In this document: one piece after another, positions 1-10,158 of the stretch
Position numbering within the stretch: position 1 is the first letter of the stretch
Layout of the letters: each line of letters begins with the position of its first letter
Source of the DNA: Acinetobacter kanungonis
GTDB lineage: Bacteria > Pseudomonadota > Gammaproteobacteria > Pseudomonadales > Moraxellaceae
Direction: 5' to 3'
DNA: 64,000 bases
NCBI RefSeq assembly: GCF_009939195.1
Contig: NZ_JAACKC010000004.1
Coordinates: 388,541-452,540 of the forward strand
Made by a program: the position numbers and the translations under genes
The notes under the pieces: generated by a model
Database searches by the model: none
What the model was told of the DNA's origin: nothing
The model's input: the letters and a program-made list of their open reading frames with translations, nothing else

Positions 1-1
1 C

Positions 2-367
2 TTAATTTGCTGCTGGTTCAGGGCGTAGCCATAACCAAATCGCTACAATCAGCATCGTTAAATCCGTAAAAACCTTGACCGCAAAAGGTGCCGTAGTAAA
101 TAACATGATCACACCACTGATCAGCATCATAATTGAAGCAATCCATTTGGCTTTACGCGGGACTGTACCATTTTCGCGCCATGCACGCAGTGTTGCTCCA
201 TGTTTCGGATGATTCATGAGCCAATCATCTACTTGCGGCCAACCTTTGGAAGCCGCCCAAGCAGCTAAAATTAAAAATACTGTTGTTGGCATACCTGGGA
301 GTATTGCTCCAATAAAGCCGAGGATGACAAAGAGCACCACCAAACTTCGCCAAAACAATATCTTCAT
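2..367 (-). CDS. DUF454 (YbaN-like) inner-membrane protein
   Basis: Small membrane protein of about 121 residues. It opens with a hydrophobic stretch containing FWRSLVVLFVILGFIGAILPGMPTT; the G-x-LPG-MPTT signature is typical of the DUF454/YbaN family. Two further hydrophobic segments lie in the C-terminal half, around MMLISGVIMLF and FTDLTMLIVAIWLWL. Function is unknown. I chose the ATG ending at 367 because AGGG lies 7 bases upstream; the upstream TTG at 373 has no room for a ribosome binding site. The stop codon is at the very edge of the window but is present, so the gene is complete. It is divergent from the DUF1853 gene. Confidence 0.8.
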   Translation of the reverse strand: MKILFWRSLVVLFVILGFIGAILPGMPTTVFLILAAWAASKGWPQVDDWLMNHPKHGATLRAWRENGTVPRKAKWIASIMMLISGVIMLFTTAPFAVKVFTDLTMLIVAIWLWLRPEPAAN

Positions 368-463
368 CTTCAAGCCCTAATCTAGAATTGCGCTAGTATA
401 AAATGTTTTTACACTTTATCCTTTTTAAATTCTGTACATTGTTCTGCCATTTTGGTTTCCACT

Positions 464-1336
464 ATGTTTTTAACATTACAACAAGACCATCTTTTTGAGC
501 CATGGTTGAACTTTAAAAATCCCTTAGTACGACAACTAGCATTCAGCATTGCCAGTCCCAACATTCTGAAAGCGTATCCCGATCAGTTTCAGATTCATCA
601 GCCTTTTCAATTGCACGCCGAAACGGTCTGGCAACAATACTTTCACTTATATCAATCTAGATTATTATATTTAGATCAGCATCCACATGAATTGGAAGAC
701 TTTCTAAACCAGTTAAAAAGCACACGCTTAGGTTTGCGCTTTGAAATGTTTGTCTGGTTTTGGCTACGTGATTCTGACTATCATCCTTATGAGTTGCTAG
801 GACACAGTATTCAGCAAATTGCTGGAGCCAGAACCCTCGGAGAACTGGATTTTTTACTGAAAAATACTGAAACCCAGCAGATTGAACATTGGGAAGTGGC
901 TCTTAAATATTATTTAGCCGAATGTGATTTTTCCTTTTCGCACTGGTATGGACTCAACCGTACCGATACCTTAAAACGAAAGCTCAATCACTTTACTCAA
1001 AAGCAATTTCAGTTTGATCAAGCACTTGACTACCCTATTCAACAACGCTTTGTCATGCTCAAAGGTCAGCTTTATGTGCCGCTGAATACAACCATTCAGC
1101 AAGTCCCAGATTGGGTTAATTTACAACGTAGAATCGGCTTATGGGGTTATGAGTTTATTCCTGAGGCTTATACGCCACATCGACTCCAACGCCACGAATG
1201 GTTGTGTCCAAACGACTCTCCAAGTAGTCATGCTCCGCATCTTTGGACGGATGGCTTATATTGCTATCAACAGCAAGCTGACGTGCAAAATTTTTATATG
1301 TATCGTCACCGACCGCTACTGCAATATCGGGCTTAA
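464..1336 (+). CDS. DUF1853 family protein
   Basis: Protein of about 290 residues matching the DUF1853 family. The N-terminal phrase NPLVRQLAFSIASPNIL and the internal LGLRFEMFVWFWLRD and LGELDFLLKN blocks are characteristic, and the LGELDFL and HWEVALKYYLA segments recall nuclease-like PD-(D/E)XK folds proposed for this family. Its biochemical role is not established. The ATG at 464 is preferred over the in-frame TTG at 452, although neither has a convincing Shine-Dalgarno sequence. No signal peptide or membrane segment is visible, so it is probably cytoplasmic. Confidence 0.8.
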   Translation: MFLTLQQDHLFEPWLNFKNPLVRQLAFSIASPNILKAYPDQFQIHQPFQLHAETVWQQYFHLYQSRLLYLDQHPHELEDFLNQLKSTRLGLRFEMFVWFWLRDSDYHPYELLGHSIQQIAGARTLGELDFLLKNTETQQIEHWEVALKYYLAECDFSFSHWYGLNRTDTLKRKLNHFTQKQFQFDQALDYPIQQRFVMLKGQLYVPLNTTIQQVPDWVNLQRRIGLWGYEFIPEAYTPHRLQRHEWLCPNDSPSSHAPHLWTDGLYCYQQQADVQNFYMYRHRPLLQYRA

Positions 1337-1457
1337 CCTAATCGGAATGTATACGGCTATACATTCCTTAACCTTTTTATAATGAAATGATTCTACTTTT
1401 AAACATGGTTGTTTTTTAATCTAACCCAATAGATGATAATGAACTTTGGAGTAAGTC

Positions 1458-1598
1458 ATGAAAAAAATGATCGCTATTTCCTTATTACTTTCATTTTTTC
1501 TCGCAGGTTGTAATACAGTAGCAGGTGTGGGTAAAGACGTCTCTAAAGTTGGAGATGTCGTGACGGATAGTGCGGAAAAAACTGCGGATAAATTGTAA
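1458..1598 (+). CDS. Entericidin EcnA/EcnB-like small lipoprotein
   Basis: A 46-residue ORF, easily missed because of its length. It starts MKKMIAISLLLSFFLAGC, a lipoprotein signal ending in the lipobox LAGC with the acylated cysteine at residue 18. The mature part carries GVGKDVSKVGDVVTDSAEK, which matches the entericidin pattern (GxGxDxxxxGxxxxxxA). Entericidins are small membrane-anchored lipoproteins; in E. coli EcnA/EcnB form an antidote-toxin pair linked to stationary-phase lysis. Only one copy is present here. GGAGTAAGTC lies just upstream of the ATG and an intrinsic terminator follows 20 bases after the stop, so it is probably a monocistronic unit. Confidence 0.82.
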   Translation: MKKMIAISLLLSFFLAGCNTVAGVGKDVSKVGDVVTDSAEKTADKL

Positions 1599-1618
1599 TC
1601 ATGTAAAGCCAATCCAAG

Positions 1619-1645
1619 ACCTTATCAAAACGATAAGGTTTTTTT
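1619..1645 (+). terminator. Intrinsic terminator of the entericidin-like gene
   Basis: Perfect 8-bp stem ACCTTATC/GATAAGGT with a 5-base loop followed by a run of seven or more T. It separates the small lipoprotein gene from dapE. Confidence 0.85.
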
Positions 1646-1716
1646 ATATCAAAACTCCCTTTATTGACTCGATTCGCCTATCATAGCCGCATATTTTTCA
1701 TTTGCTTTCCCCTCCT

Positions 1717-2850
1717 ATGAATCACTCCGAAACTCTCGAACTTAGCTTACAGTTGCTGCGTCAACCTTCCGTGACACCTGTTGATCATAATTGCCAAAAT
1801 ATTATGGCCGAACGCTTAGAAAAAATTGGTTTTAACATTGAATCAATGCGTTTTGATGATGTTGATAATCTTTGGGCGCGTAAAGGGACGGAATCTCCTG
1901 TATTTTGTTTTGCTGGGCATACCGATGTTGTACCTACGGGCAACTTAAATGCATGGCATTCTGAGCCTTTTGTACCTGAAATTCGTGATGGGAAGCTGTA
2001 TGGGCGTGGAAGTGCAGATATGAAAACTGCACTTGCAGCGATGGTGGTTGCTTCTGAACGTTTTGTTCGCAAACATCCAAACCACAAAGGTTCAATTGCG
2101 TTTCTAATTACCTCTGATGAAGAAGGTCCTGCTATCAATGGGACAGTGAAAGTTATTGAAACTCTTGAAGCACGTCAGGAAAAAATGACTTGGTGTTTAG
2201 TGGGTGAGCCTTCTAGTACGAATCATTTAGGCGACATCGTTAAAAATGGTCGTCGTGGTTCTTTAAATGCCGTTTTAACCGTGAAAGGCAAACAAGGTCA
2301 CGTTGCCTATCCACATCTTGCGATTAACCCGATTCATATGGCGTCTAAAGCTGTTGCTGAGCTATGTGATACGGTTTGGGATCAAGGCAATGAATACTTC
2401 CCTGCCACGTCTTTCCAAGTCTCTAATATTCAGGCAGGTACAGGTGCAACTAATGTTATACCAGGCACGATGACTGTAACCTTTAACTTCCGCTATTCAA
2501 CAGAAGTAACGGCTGAAGAGTTGAAAGCACGTGTTTTAGAAATTTTAGATCGTCATGGTTTGACCTATGAAATTCACTGGACACACTCAGGCTTACCCTT
2601 CTTGACCCCTGTAGGTGAATTGGTAAACTCAGCAAAAAATGCGATTCGTAATGTAACAGGTCGTGAAACTGAATTATCAACCAGTGGTGGTACTTCAGAC
2701 GGTCGTTTTATTGCCCCTACAGGTGCACAAGTGCTCGAACTTGGCGTATTGAATGCCAGCATCCATCAAATTGATGAGCATGTGAATGTAGACGATTTAG
2801 AACCTTTAGCCGAAATTTATGAACAAATTCTTGAAGGCTTATTGGCTTAA
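1717..2850 (+). CDS. dapE: Succinyl-diaminopimelate desuccinylase
   Basis: DapE hydrolyses N-succinyl-L,L-2,6-diaminopimelate to L,L-diaminopimelate and succinate in the lysine/meso-DAP pathway, in the cytoplasm. It is an M20 metallopeptidase family enzyme of about 377 residues, the normal length. Motifs visible are [11 protein letters not shown] (first metal-binding His and Asp), [10 protein letters not shown] (bridging Asp), ITSDEEGPA (catalytic Glu pair) and [11 protein letters not shown] near the C terminus, with the dimerisation domain between. The ATG at 1717 fits homologue N termini (MNHSETLEL) better than the TTG at 1702; there is no clear Shine-Dalgarno sequence before either. A bidirectional terminator follows. 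Confidence 0.95.
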   Translation: MNHSETLELSLQLLRQPSVTPVDHNCQNIMAERLEKIGFNIESMRFDDVDNLWARKGTESPVFCFAGHTDVVPTGNLNAWHSEPFVPEIRDGKLYGRGSADMKTALAAMVVASERFVRKHPNHKGSIAFLITSDEEGPAINGTVKVIETLEARQEKMTWCLVGEPSSTNHLGDIVKNGRRGSLNAVLTVKGKQGHVAYPHLAINPIHMASKAVAELCDTVWDQGNEYFPATSFQVSNIQAGTGATNVIPGTMTVTFNFRYSTEVTAEELKARVLEILDRHGLTYEIHWTHSGLPFLTPVGELVNSAKNAIRNVTGRETELSTSGGTSDGRFIAPTGAQVLELGVLNASIHQIDEHVNVDDLEPLAEIYEQILEGLLA

Positions 2851-2873
2851 GATCATTACTAGACAAGCAATAA

Positions 2874-2903
2874 AAAAAACCCATGTTGAACATGGGTTTT
2901 TTT
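2874..2903. terminator. Bidirectional terminator between dapE and the chp operon
   Basis: AAAAAACCCATG / CATGGGTTTTTT stem around the loop TTGAA. It has an A-tract on one side and a T-tract on the other, so it can serve both dapE (plus) and the converging chemosensory operon (minus). Confidence 0.85.
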
Positions 2904-2915
2904 ATTTTTAAAGCA

Positions 2916-3380
2916 TTATGAACCAATGCCTAAACTAGCTTGAATCTGCGCGACATTTGGGACTTGAAAGGTTTGCTCACCCATGCGTACGTACTGGAAC
3001 ACCATTGGATCAGTGACTGTCATTTCCTCATCAACAACCTCGGAAATACGTACACGTACCGATTTTGGCATCTCGTTACACATCAGGGCAAAACGCTGAT
3101 CAATTTCATCCCCTTCAATCACAAGCGCAACGCCAGAGTTCTTAGCAGGATCATTCACCTCATAAACAGGTAGTTTGACATCATGCCATTCCACTGAAGT
3201 AACATGCGTTGGACTGTCTAGTGCAGAGAGTACAATATTCTGTGGTAACAACATTGCCACTTTGCCATAGCATTGAATGATATAGGCATCGATAAACCCT
3301 GTAGAAACAGTGATGAGATGATGTAACTCTTGCTGACTAATTTGATCTAAGACCGATTTACTCGCGCTATTTTCGCTCAT
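2916..3380 (-). CDS. CheW-like chemotaxis adaptor (ChpC-like)
   Basis: Last gene of the pil-chp operon, about 154 residues. The region after residue 30 is CheW-like: IIQCYGKVAMLLPQNIV, then VKLPVYEVND, then RFALMCNEMPKSVRVR and the TVTDPMVFQYVRMG tail. CheW proteins couple receptors to the CheA-type kinase, and its position directly behind chpA resembles chpC in Pseudomonas, although chpB is not present between them. The ATG at 3380 sits 4 bases after the chpA stop; an in-frame GTG just before it is also possible. A bidirectional terminator follows. The assignment as ChpC is inferred from context and domain, not from close sequence recognition. Confidence 0.7.
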   Translation of the reverse strand: MSENSASKSVLDQISQQELHHLITVSTGFIDAYIIQCYGKVAMLLPQNIVLSALDSPTHVTSVEWHDVKLPVYEVNDPAKNSGVALVIEGDEIDQRFALMCNEMPKSVRVRISEVVDEEMTVTDPMVFQYVRMGEQTFQVPNVAQIQASLGIGS

Positions 3381-3384
3381 CACC

Positions 3385-6300
3385 TTACCCCTGTTTCACT
3401 GTCAATAGACTTTCAATGTTATTCAACAAGTCAGCCTCTTGGAATGGTTTACCCATATAGTGAGTTACACCCAAACTGAATGCACGTTCACGATGTTTTT
3501 CACCTGTACGTGAGGTAATCATGATAATTGGCAACTGCTTATGCACTTCATGGTGACGAATCAAGTTGGTTACTTCAAAGCCATCCATACGCGGCATTTC
3601 AATATCCAGCAGCATTAAGTCTGGTTTCACATTTTCCAACTGCTCCATGGCATCGACACCATCTTTTGCAGTCACCACATCATAACCCTGACGCTCCAAC
3701 AGACGCGAAGTTACCTTACGTACCGTCACCGAGTCATCCACGATCATGATTAAACGACGTGTATCACTATAACGGTAGGTATCACGCTGATCATTGGCAT
3801 GCTTCACACGTTGTGTAGTTTGGATCTGACGTGCAATATTCTGTCCATCCAGAATCAGACACACTTGACCATCACCCAGAATCGTCGCACCCGCAATAGC
3901 ACCAATAGCAGAGAATTGCTGACCAATTGGTTTCACCACAATTTGTGCACGTGAGCCAATCAACTGATCGACCAATAAGGCAATGGTTTGACCACTATTA
4001 CCTTTAATTAATAACACTGGCAATGAATGCGCAATGCTACCCAAGCGAGGTAAAGGCTGATTAGAGACAAACTCTGACAGATAACGGAGTTTGTAACTTT
4101 CATTATCAATCTTGAAGTAGTCGTCTTTACTGTTGAAGTAACTTTCCAAGGCAGTCGGTGCAATTCGAACAATACGTTCAATCTGCGCCAATGGAACCGC
4201 AAACTGCTGATCCCCTGATTTCACCATCAAGGCATCGCTTACAGCTACCGTCGTTGGTACGCGAATGCTAAAGCTGGTGCCTTTGCCGAAAGTCGAATCC
4301 ACCGTGACATGACCACCAAGCGCTTTAATGGCACTCTGCACCACGTCAAGACCTACGCCACGACCTGAAATTTGCGTCACTTGCTGGGCTGTACTGAATC
4401 CAGGATGGAAAATAAACTGTAGAATTTCCTGCTTTTCAAGCTGCTGATCGGCTTTCATCAAACCTAAAGAAATGGCTTTCTCTTTGATTTTGGCAACATC
4501 AATCCCTTTACCATCATCATGGAATTCAACCACCACATCCGTACCTTGACGGCTGATATTGAGTTCAATTTTCCCAACTTCAGGTTTATGGGCTAACTGA
4601 CGTTGTTCAGGATCTTCAATACCATGATCGACCGCATTACGTAACATATGTTCCAGCGGTGTCACCAAACGCTCGAGAATAGTACGGTCTAACTCACCTT
4701 CAGTATTGTTAACAAGCAATTCTGCAGGGCGATTTAGAGTAGAAGCTGTTTGACGCACAATACGTTGTAATCGCGGCAATAAACGCGAGAATGGAACCAA
4801 ACGAGTTCGCATTAAGCCTTCTTGAATCTCTGCCTGAATACGCGATTGTTGCAGTAACAGACCTTCGGTATCACGGATTTTTTCAGCCAACGTCGTTTTG
4901 AAGTCGACCAAATCCGATGCAGATTCCGCCAACGACTTCGACAACTGATTCAGCGATGAATATTGGTCCATTTCAAGCGGGTCAAAGTCTGCATAACGCC
5001 CAACTTCACTGCCGTGTTTGGCAATAATTTGAGACTCTAACTCACCTTCCATTCGACGTAACTGGTCGGCTAGACGCTTAATCGCCAATTCCATCTCATT
5101 CAAGGTATTGCCTAATTGACCAAGGTCCATTTCAATACGTGAACGGTTAATCGAATTCTCACCTGATAGATCGATCATTTTTTCAATCAGATCAGCTGAA
5201 ATTCGAATCATTTCATTAGATTGATCCGATTGACCTGAAGTCTCCCACTCACCCATCATGGCTGGTGGCTCAGCACCATCACCCTGAATAAATTCGAAGC
5301 TTGGCGCTGTAATTTGCGCTTGAGCTGGAGTATTACGTGTTGGTAATTGAACCGTGACATCCGCATATTCAATCGCTTCCAGACTTGCCTTCAAGCTATC
5401 GAAATTACTGTAATCATGTTCAAAAATCGCATGTCTTAACCATGCAATAGTGGTTTTTAACAATGGATCATAGACATTCGAATTGAAATGATGCACTGCA
5501 AACTGTTCAAAAGCACTTTCTAAACGATAGGAAATTGCACCTACAGCTTCAATTTCAGCCATACGTGCACCACCTTTCAGGCTGTGCGCTGCACGTTGTA
5601 ATTGAAGTAATAAACTACGATCACTACGTTGTTCAATCCACTGTTGCAGTAACGACTCCATCGTATCGAAGATTTCAGCTGCTTCTTCAAGGAAAGTTTC
5701 TTCAACAATTGAGCGTACACTGTCATCTTCTTCTGAAGCTAAAGACTGCACCACATCTTTCGGTGCAACCCAAGCAACAATTTCCTCGTCCTCTTCTTCT
5801 GCTACAGGCGTCATTACAGGCTGTACAGGTGGTGACACAGGTGCATCTACAGAGGTGGTCGCATAGACTGCGACATGTTCCACTGCTGGTTGCTTATGCT
5901 CAACTACAGTTTCAGTAACTGTCGAAACAGCCACACCAGCCACCAAGGCCTGAATATTATTCAGAATATCAATGGCTTCTGGTGCTGGATAATCGACATG
6001 TTGTTCGCGAATGATTTGAATACGATCCGCAATATTATCCTGTACCAAACGAATAATCTGAATCAAAGCTGGTGAAGCTTGGATTTGCTGATTGATAATT
6101 CGCTCATAAATGGTTTCTAGCTCATGCGAGATTAAACCAATATGAGTGGCTTGAATCATATTTGCACCACCCTTTAAGGTATGCAAATAACGCATTAAAT
6201 TATTCAGTGCTGCCGTATTCGACTGATCATGACTCCAAGTCTGGACATCTTGGTCAATCCCCATGAGCAATTCATCTGCTTCTTCAAGGAAAATATCCAG

Positions 6301-7881
6301 CAGATCATCATCAAATTGACGGTTCGCATCTTCTGCATCGAGCAGTTGAGCATCGCTATGAATACGTTTAGACAGTACCGCAAAGTCGACTGTAGTCCCT
6401 TTCGTACTTTCTTCAACAGGTGTTGGAACTTCAAGCGTAGTTGAAACAGTGTCTTCTAGCGTACTAAGTTCAGCCTCATCAAAAATCTCCAAATCCTGCT
6501 GCACAAATGCAGTTAAGTTTTGAAGAACGTGCTGTGCTTGCTCAGACAGGCTAATACGCTGTCCTGCTGCCAAAGTATCGAACAGGTAAATAAACTCTTG
6601 ATGCGCCTGCGCAAATAACTCATAGGCATAATCAATATTTAATAACGCTGCTTTGGCAAGTAATGCTTGATAGCATTCATCTAAAGTCTGTACAAACCCA
6701 TGAATACCCTGCGAAGCGCGATTATCGGTATGCTCAGCCAGTAACTGAGCCTTTTGACTTAGCTGCTCAATGTACGCAGGGAATTCAGTTTTAGCACGTT
6801 TTTCAAATTCAAGTTCCGCATCCAACAACAGATCAATATCTAATTCAATGAGCTGAGAGACTAAACCTTGTGGATTGGCTGTAGCATCAAAGTCTTCTTG
6901 ATTAAAGCCATAATCTTCCCATGCCTGATTAAAGGTTTGATCAATTTGGCTCAGATCTTCAAGTTTTCCTTGACGGAGGATATGTAAGAAATCACGTACA
7001 AATTCAGCATATTGAATTAACAATGCCGTTTCATTTGAACTCGAAACAATATCTTCTTGTAATAGCGTCTTAAATAAATTTTCAACTTTAGAACTGGCAT
7101 CAAAAATTTGCTGGATATGTGCCATCGACGAGCTGCCGCGCAAGGTATGCAATGCACGAATCAGCCCATTATAATCTGGCACTTCATCCGCTTCTTGTTT
7201 TAAGAAGTGATCAATGGTCGCTAGATGTTCTTCTGCCTCTTCAATAAAGATTGAAGTTGTAACTTCTTGAAGATCAGTGCTTTCTTGAATAGATTCTTCT
7301 TGTGCCTCTACTGCTACTGGTGCTTCTTCTAGCACCTGTTCCGTTTCAGCTGAAGTGAATTCAAGTCCAGTCATTTGTTCTGGAGAATGCAGTTGATCCG
7401 CCAATAACAATAACTCTTCCAATGCAGGCTCAAGTGTAAGCCCTTGCTGCAATTGCTGTCCTAGAAGCACCAATGGTCTTAAGTCAATTTCAATTGCTTG
7501 AACCGATTTAAACTGAGGATACAGCTTGTACTGGAAAATACGATAAACCGTTTCGGCAAATTTTTGGATCTTGCTATCTAGCGCCACTGAACCAAAAATG
7601 ACACGATTTAATGTATCTTCCACAGACCACGCTAGCTCACCTGCAGATTTAGCTCCCACCATACGACCCGAACCTTTCAGTGTATGAAAGTGGCGACGAA
7701 TGATCGTTAAGGTGTCTTGATCTGAGGGATTCGCTAACCATTGCGCAAAAACGCTGTCTAGCTCTTCAAAAATTTCTTCAATTTCTTCTACAAAGATCTC
7801 GAGAATTTCAGCATCTTGTTCAAGATAACTATCTTCTGGAAGCGTTGTCGTATCGACTAAATTTTTTAATATTTCTTTCAT
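3385..7881 (-). CDS. chpA: ChpA, CheA-type hybrid histidine kinase of the pilus chemosensory system
   Basis: A 1498-residue hybrid sensor kinase controlling type IV pilus function and twitching. Four Hpt domains carry canonical phospho-accepting His: H66 (HTLKG), H245 (HTLRG), H567 (HTLKG) and H766 (HSLKG). Next come a CheA dimerisation region (about 890-1035), a HATPase domain with N-box LRNAVDHGIEDP near 1080-1091 and G-boxes DDGKGID (1122-1128) and GRGVGLDV (1173-1180), and a CheW regulatory domain (about 1212-1350). A C-terminal receiver domain has phospho-acceptor D1426 and K1478. It is considerably shorter than Pseudomonas ChpA, which has more phosphotransfer domains. A 157-base gap separates it from pilJ upstream and the CheW-like gene follows within 4 bases. 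Phosphoryl flow to PilG and PilH is inferred from the family. Confidence 0.93.
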   Translation of the reverse strand: MKEILKNLVDTTTLPEDSYLEQDAEILEIFVEEIEEIFEELDSVFAQWLANPSDQDTLTIIRRHFHTLKGSGRMVGAKSAGELAWSVEDTLNRVIFGSVALDSKIQKFAETVYRIFQYKLYPQFKSVQAIEIDLRPLVLLGQQLQQGLTLEPALEELLLLADQLHSPEQMTGLEFTSAETEQVLEEAPVAVEAQEESIQESTDLQEVTTSIFIEEAEEHLATIDHFLKQEADEVPDYNGLIRALHTLRGSSSMAHIQQIFDASSKVENLFKTLLQEDIVSSSNETALLIQYAEFVRDFLHILRQGKLEDLSQIDQTFNQAWEDYGFNQEDFDATANPQGLVSQLIELDIDLLLDAELEFEKRAKTEFPAYIEQLSQKAQLLAEHTDNRASQGIHGFVQTLDECYQALLAKAALLNIDYAYELFAQAHQEFIYLFDTLAAGQRISLSEQAQHVLQNLTAFVQQDLEIFDEAELSTLEDTVSTTLEVPTPVEESTKGTTVDFAVLSKRIHSDAQLLDAEDANRQFDDDLLDIFLEEADELLMGIDQDVQTWSHDQSNTAALNNLMRYLHTLKGGANMIQATHIGLISHELETIYERIINQQIQASPALIQIIRLVQDNIADRIQIIREQHVDYPAPEAIDILNNIQALVAGVAVSTVTETVVEHKQPAVEHVAVYATTSVDAPVSPPVQPVMTPVAEEEDEEIVAWVAPKDVVQSLASEEDDSVRSIVEETFLEEAAEIFDTMESLLQQWIEQRSDRSLLLQLQRAAHSLKGGARMAEIEAVGAISYRLESAFEQFAVHHFNSNVYDPLLKTTIAWLRHAIFEHDYSNFDSLKASLEAIEYADVTVQLPTRNTPAQAQITAPSFEFIQGDGAEPPAMMGEWETSGQSDQSNEMIRISADLIEKMIDLSGENSINRSRIEMDLGQLGNTLNEMELAIKRLADQLRRMEGELESQIIAKHGSEVGRYADFDPLEMDQYSSLNQLSKSLAESASDLVDFKTTLAEKIRDTEGLLLQQSRIQAEIQEGLMRTRLVPFSRLLPRLQRIVRQTASTLNRPAELLVNNTEGELDRTILERLVTPLEHMLRNAVDHGIEDPEQRQLAHKPEVGKIELNISRQGTDVVVEFHDDGKGIDVAKIKEKAISLGLMKADQQLEKQEILQFIFHPGFSTAQQVTQISGRGVGLDVVQSAIKALGGHVTVDSTFGKGTSFSIRVPTTVAVSDALMVKSGDQQFAVPLAQIERIVRIAPTALESYFNSKDDYFKIDNESYKLRYLSEFVSNQPLPRLGSIAHSLPVLLIKGNSGQTIALLVDQLIGSRAQIVVKPIGQQFSAIGAIAGATILGDGQVCLILDGQNIARQIQTTQRVKHANDQRDTYRYSDTRRLIMIVDDSVTVRKVTSRLLERQGYDVVTAKDGVDAMEQLENVKPDLMLLDIEMPRMDGFEVTNLIRHHEVHKQLPIIMITSRTGEKHRERAFSLGVTHYMGKPFQEADLLNNIESLLTVKQG

Positions 7882-8038
7882 AGCTTTGGCTTCTTACGTT
7901 CTTTGCCACCATAAAAGGCGCTCAAACCTGAGTGTAATCATCACGCTGAACTTCATGCTCAAAGTCCCTCGGGTCGATGCTTAAAACTAGATGGGAATTC
8001 CGAACTCGAAGCGCTCGGAATCCCCTTAAATAGCTAAC

Positions 8039-10111
8039 TTATTCAGGTAGTTTGAAGTCCGTTACAGATTCACGTAAAGATTCCGCCATGTTGGCAAGCT
8101 CAGAAACCGAACGTGCTGTGTCGAACGTTGCTGTCGTGGTCTGAGAGGTAATCTCTTGTACAACGTTCATCGTAGTTGCAATATGACCCGCCGATGCTGA
8201 CTGAAGTTTTGCTGCATCAGAAATGCTTGCAATCAGTTTTGCCAAGTTGCCCGATACGCTTTGAATCTCATCCAGTGCAACACCCGCATCTTTAGACAAG
8301 TTCGCACCACGTACAACCTCAGAAGTGGTTTGTTCCATCGAAATAACCGCTTCGTTGGTATCCGTCTGAATCGTTTTAACCAGTGTTTCAATCTGCTTGG
8401 TTGCCGATGCAGAACGTTCTGCTAGACGCTGGACTTCGTCGGCTACAACCGCGAAACCACGACCAGCCTCACCTGCCATCGATGCTTGAATTGCAGCGTT
8501 TAATGCCAAGATGTTCGTTTGGTCGGCAATATCGTTAATCAGCGCGACAATGTTACCAATTTCCTGTGAAGATTCACCCAAGCGCTTAATACGCTTAGAC
8601 GTTTCTTGAATCTGTTCACGAATAATATCCATACCTTCAATTGAACGGTTTACAACGTCTGCACCATTCGATGCAATATGTACCGAACGTTCTGCTACCG
8701 TAGCAGATTCAGATGCGTTTGCAGATACTTGGTCAATGGACATTGCCATTTCATTAATCGCGGCAGATGCACCAGCAATTTCTTGGGCCTGATGCTCAGA
8801 AGCTTCCGCTAACTGGTTGGTAATGATCTGCGTGTTTTGCGTATAGTGTGCAACTTCTGCAGACGTTTCCGTAATTCGTGATACCAACTCACGTAACTGG
8901 TCAATCGCAAAGTTAATCGAGTCGGCAATTGCACCAGTAAAGTCTTCAGATACCGTTGCATAAGAACGTAAGTCACCGTCCGCTAAGTCGGCGATTTCAT
9001 CCAGTAAACGTAAAATCGCGTTCTGGTTACGGTCATATTCTTCTTGTAAACGTGATACACGTACTTTATCGGCTTCACCACGAAGTACAAGTAATTTAAA
9101 TACGCAGAATAAGAAACCAATCAGTGCCAGAATTAAGCCCAATGCTGGAATTGCAATTGCCCAACCTGTACCACCAGATAACTTGTTTAAGTTAGTTAAC
9201 AAGGCATCAGACTGCTCAAAAATTGAAGATGATGCTTGACGAACTTTAACAATTTGCGAAGAGTTCTTTAACACTGTTGCTGCAGCAGATTTTAATACTT
9301 CGTCATACTCAGCTTTAATCCCATCTAAAGATTCACGCAATGCAGGCTCAGAAATCTGTTGAACACCCAGCTCAGCACTACCATTAATTTGTGCATTCAA
9401 ATACGAACCGAATGTTTCAGTATCGGCACTAAAGTCATCCGCTGAAGCACTTGAGTTGGTTGTACCCGTTAACACCGAGTTAATTGAACGTAAAATACGT
9501 TCCGCGATGAATACCTGGTTTTTTGCAATTACAACCTGACTACTTGGCATGTTTTGACGTGCCATTTGGTCAACCATCAAGTTATATTCAGCCTGAATGC
9601 CTGGAATACTTTCACTGATGGCAATGTTGGTGTCGTATAACTGGTTAATGATTTTTTGTTGTGATGCAATTAAATCAATATTTTCAGATACTTTTTTCCA
9701 TTGCTCATCAACTTCACGCAATGCTTGCGTACTGGCATGAATATCGTTAACTGTTTCTAAGTTTTCAGCAAAAGCTTTTTGAGAATCTGTTAATTTCTTG
9801 ATCGATTCTGGTGTACCTGAAGCGGTTGCTTCAGTTGCTTGACGCGAAATCGTTTGCGACAAAAGACGCAAATCACCCAAGCTACGTGTAAATTCGTTAT
9901 TACGCGGTACGCTATAGAAAAGATATAACAGAAGGAATAGGGCCAAGATGATACAAAACGCTGCACCCAAAATTAATGGTCTGGACTTTTCACTGTCACC
10001 GAATACACGTGAAAACTGTTCCGTCTGTGATTGAATTTTTGCTACTAAAGCATTACCACCCGCACGGTTGGTACTTTCACCTGCATTTTTCTTTTTTAGT
10101 TTAAAGCCCAT
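8039..10111 (-). CDS. pilJ: PilJ, methyl-accepting chemotaxis protein for twitching motility
   Basis: A 690-residue receptor. The N terminus is cytoplasmic and basic, transmembrane segment 1 is near residues 45-68 ([20 protein letters not shown]), the long periplasmic domain is helical, and transmembrane segment 2 is near 318-340 ([19 protein letters not shown]). A HAMP-like region is followed by a cytoplasmic signalling domain with the hairpin tip around [34 protein letters not shown]. PilJ senses surface contact or pilin state and signals through ChpA. It lies between pilI and chpA. No methyltransferase or methylesterase gene is in the operon, so adaptation enzymes would have to be elsewhere or absent. 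Confidence 0.93.
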   Translation of the reverse strand: MGFKLKKKNAGESTNRAGGNALVAKIQSQTEQFSRVFGDSEKSRPLILGAAFCIILALFLLLYLFYSVPRNNEFTRSLGDLRLLSQTISRQATEATASGTPESIKKLTDSQKAFAENLETVNDIHASTQALREVDEQWKKVSENIDLIASQQKIINQLYDTNIAISESIPGIQAEYNLMVDQMARQNMPSSQVVIAKNQVFIAERILRSINSVLTGTTNSSASADDFSADTETFGSYLNAQINGSAELGVQQISEPALRESLDGIKAEYDEVLKSAAATVLKNSSQIVKVRQASSSIFEQSDALLTNLNKLSGGTGWAIAIPALGLILALIGFLFCVFKLLVLRGEADKVRVSRLQEEYDRNQNAILRLLDEIADLADGDLRSYATVSEDFTGAIADSINFAIDQLRELVSRITETSAEVAHYTQNTQIITNQLAEASEHQAQEIAGASAAINEMAMSIDQVSANASESATVAERSVHIASNGADVVNRSIEGMDIIREQIQETSKRIKRLGESSQEIGNIVALINDIADQTNILALNAAIQASMAGEAGRGFAVVADEVQRLAERSASATKQIETLVKTIQTDTNEAVISMEQTTSEVVRGANLSKDAGVALDEIQSVSGNLAKLIASISDAAKLQSASAGHIATTMNVVQEITSQTTTATFDTARSVSELANMAESLRESVTDFKLPE

Positions 10112-10158
10112 GCAGCTTCTCCCCGAGTTTCGCCTTCATTCTTAATGAGTGTGACTAT

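Noticed and set aside
1149-1382. Plus-strand 77-residue ORF
   Set aside because: Overlaps the DUF1853 gene in another frame and has no family features or ribosome binding site.
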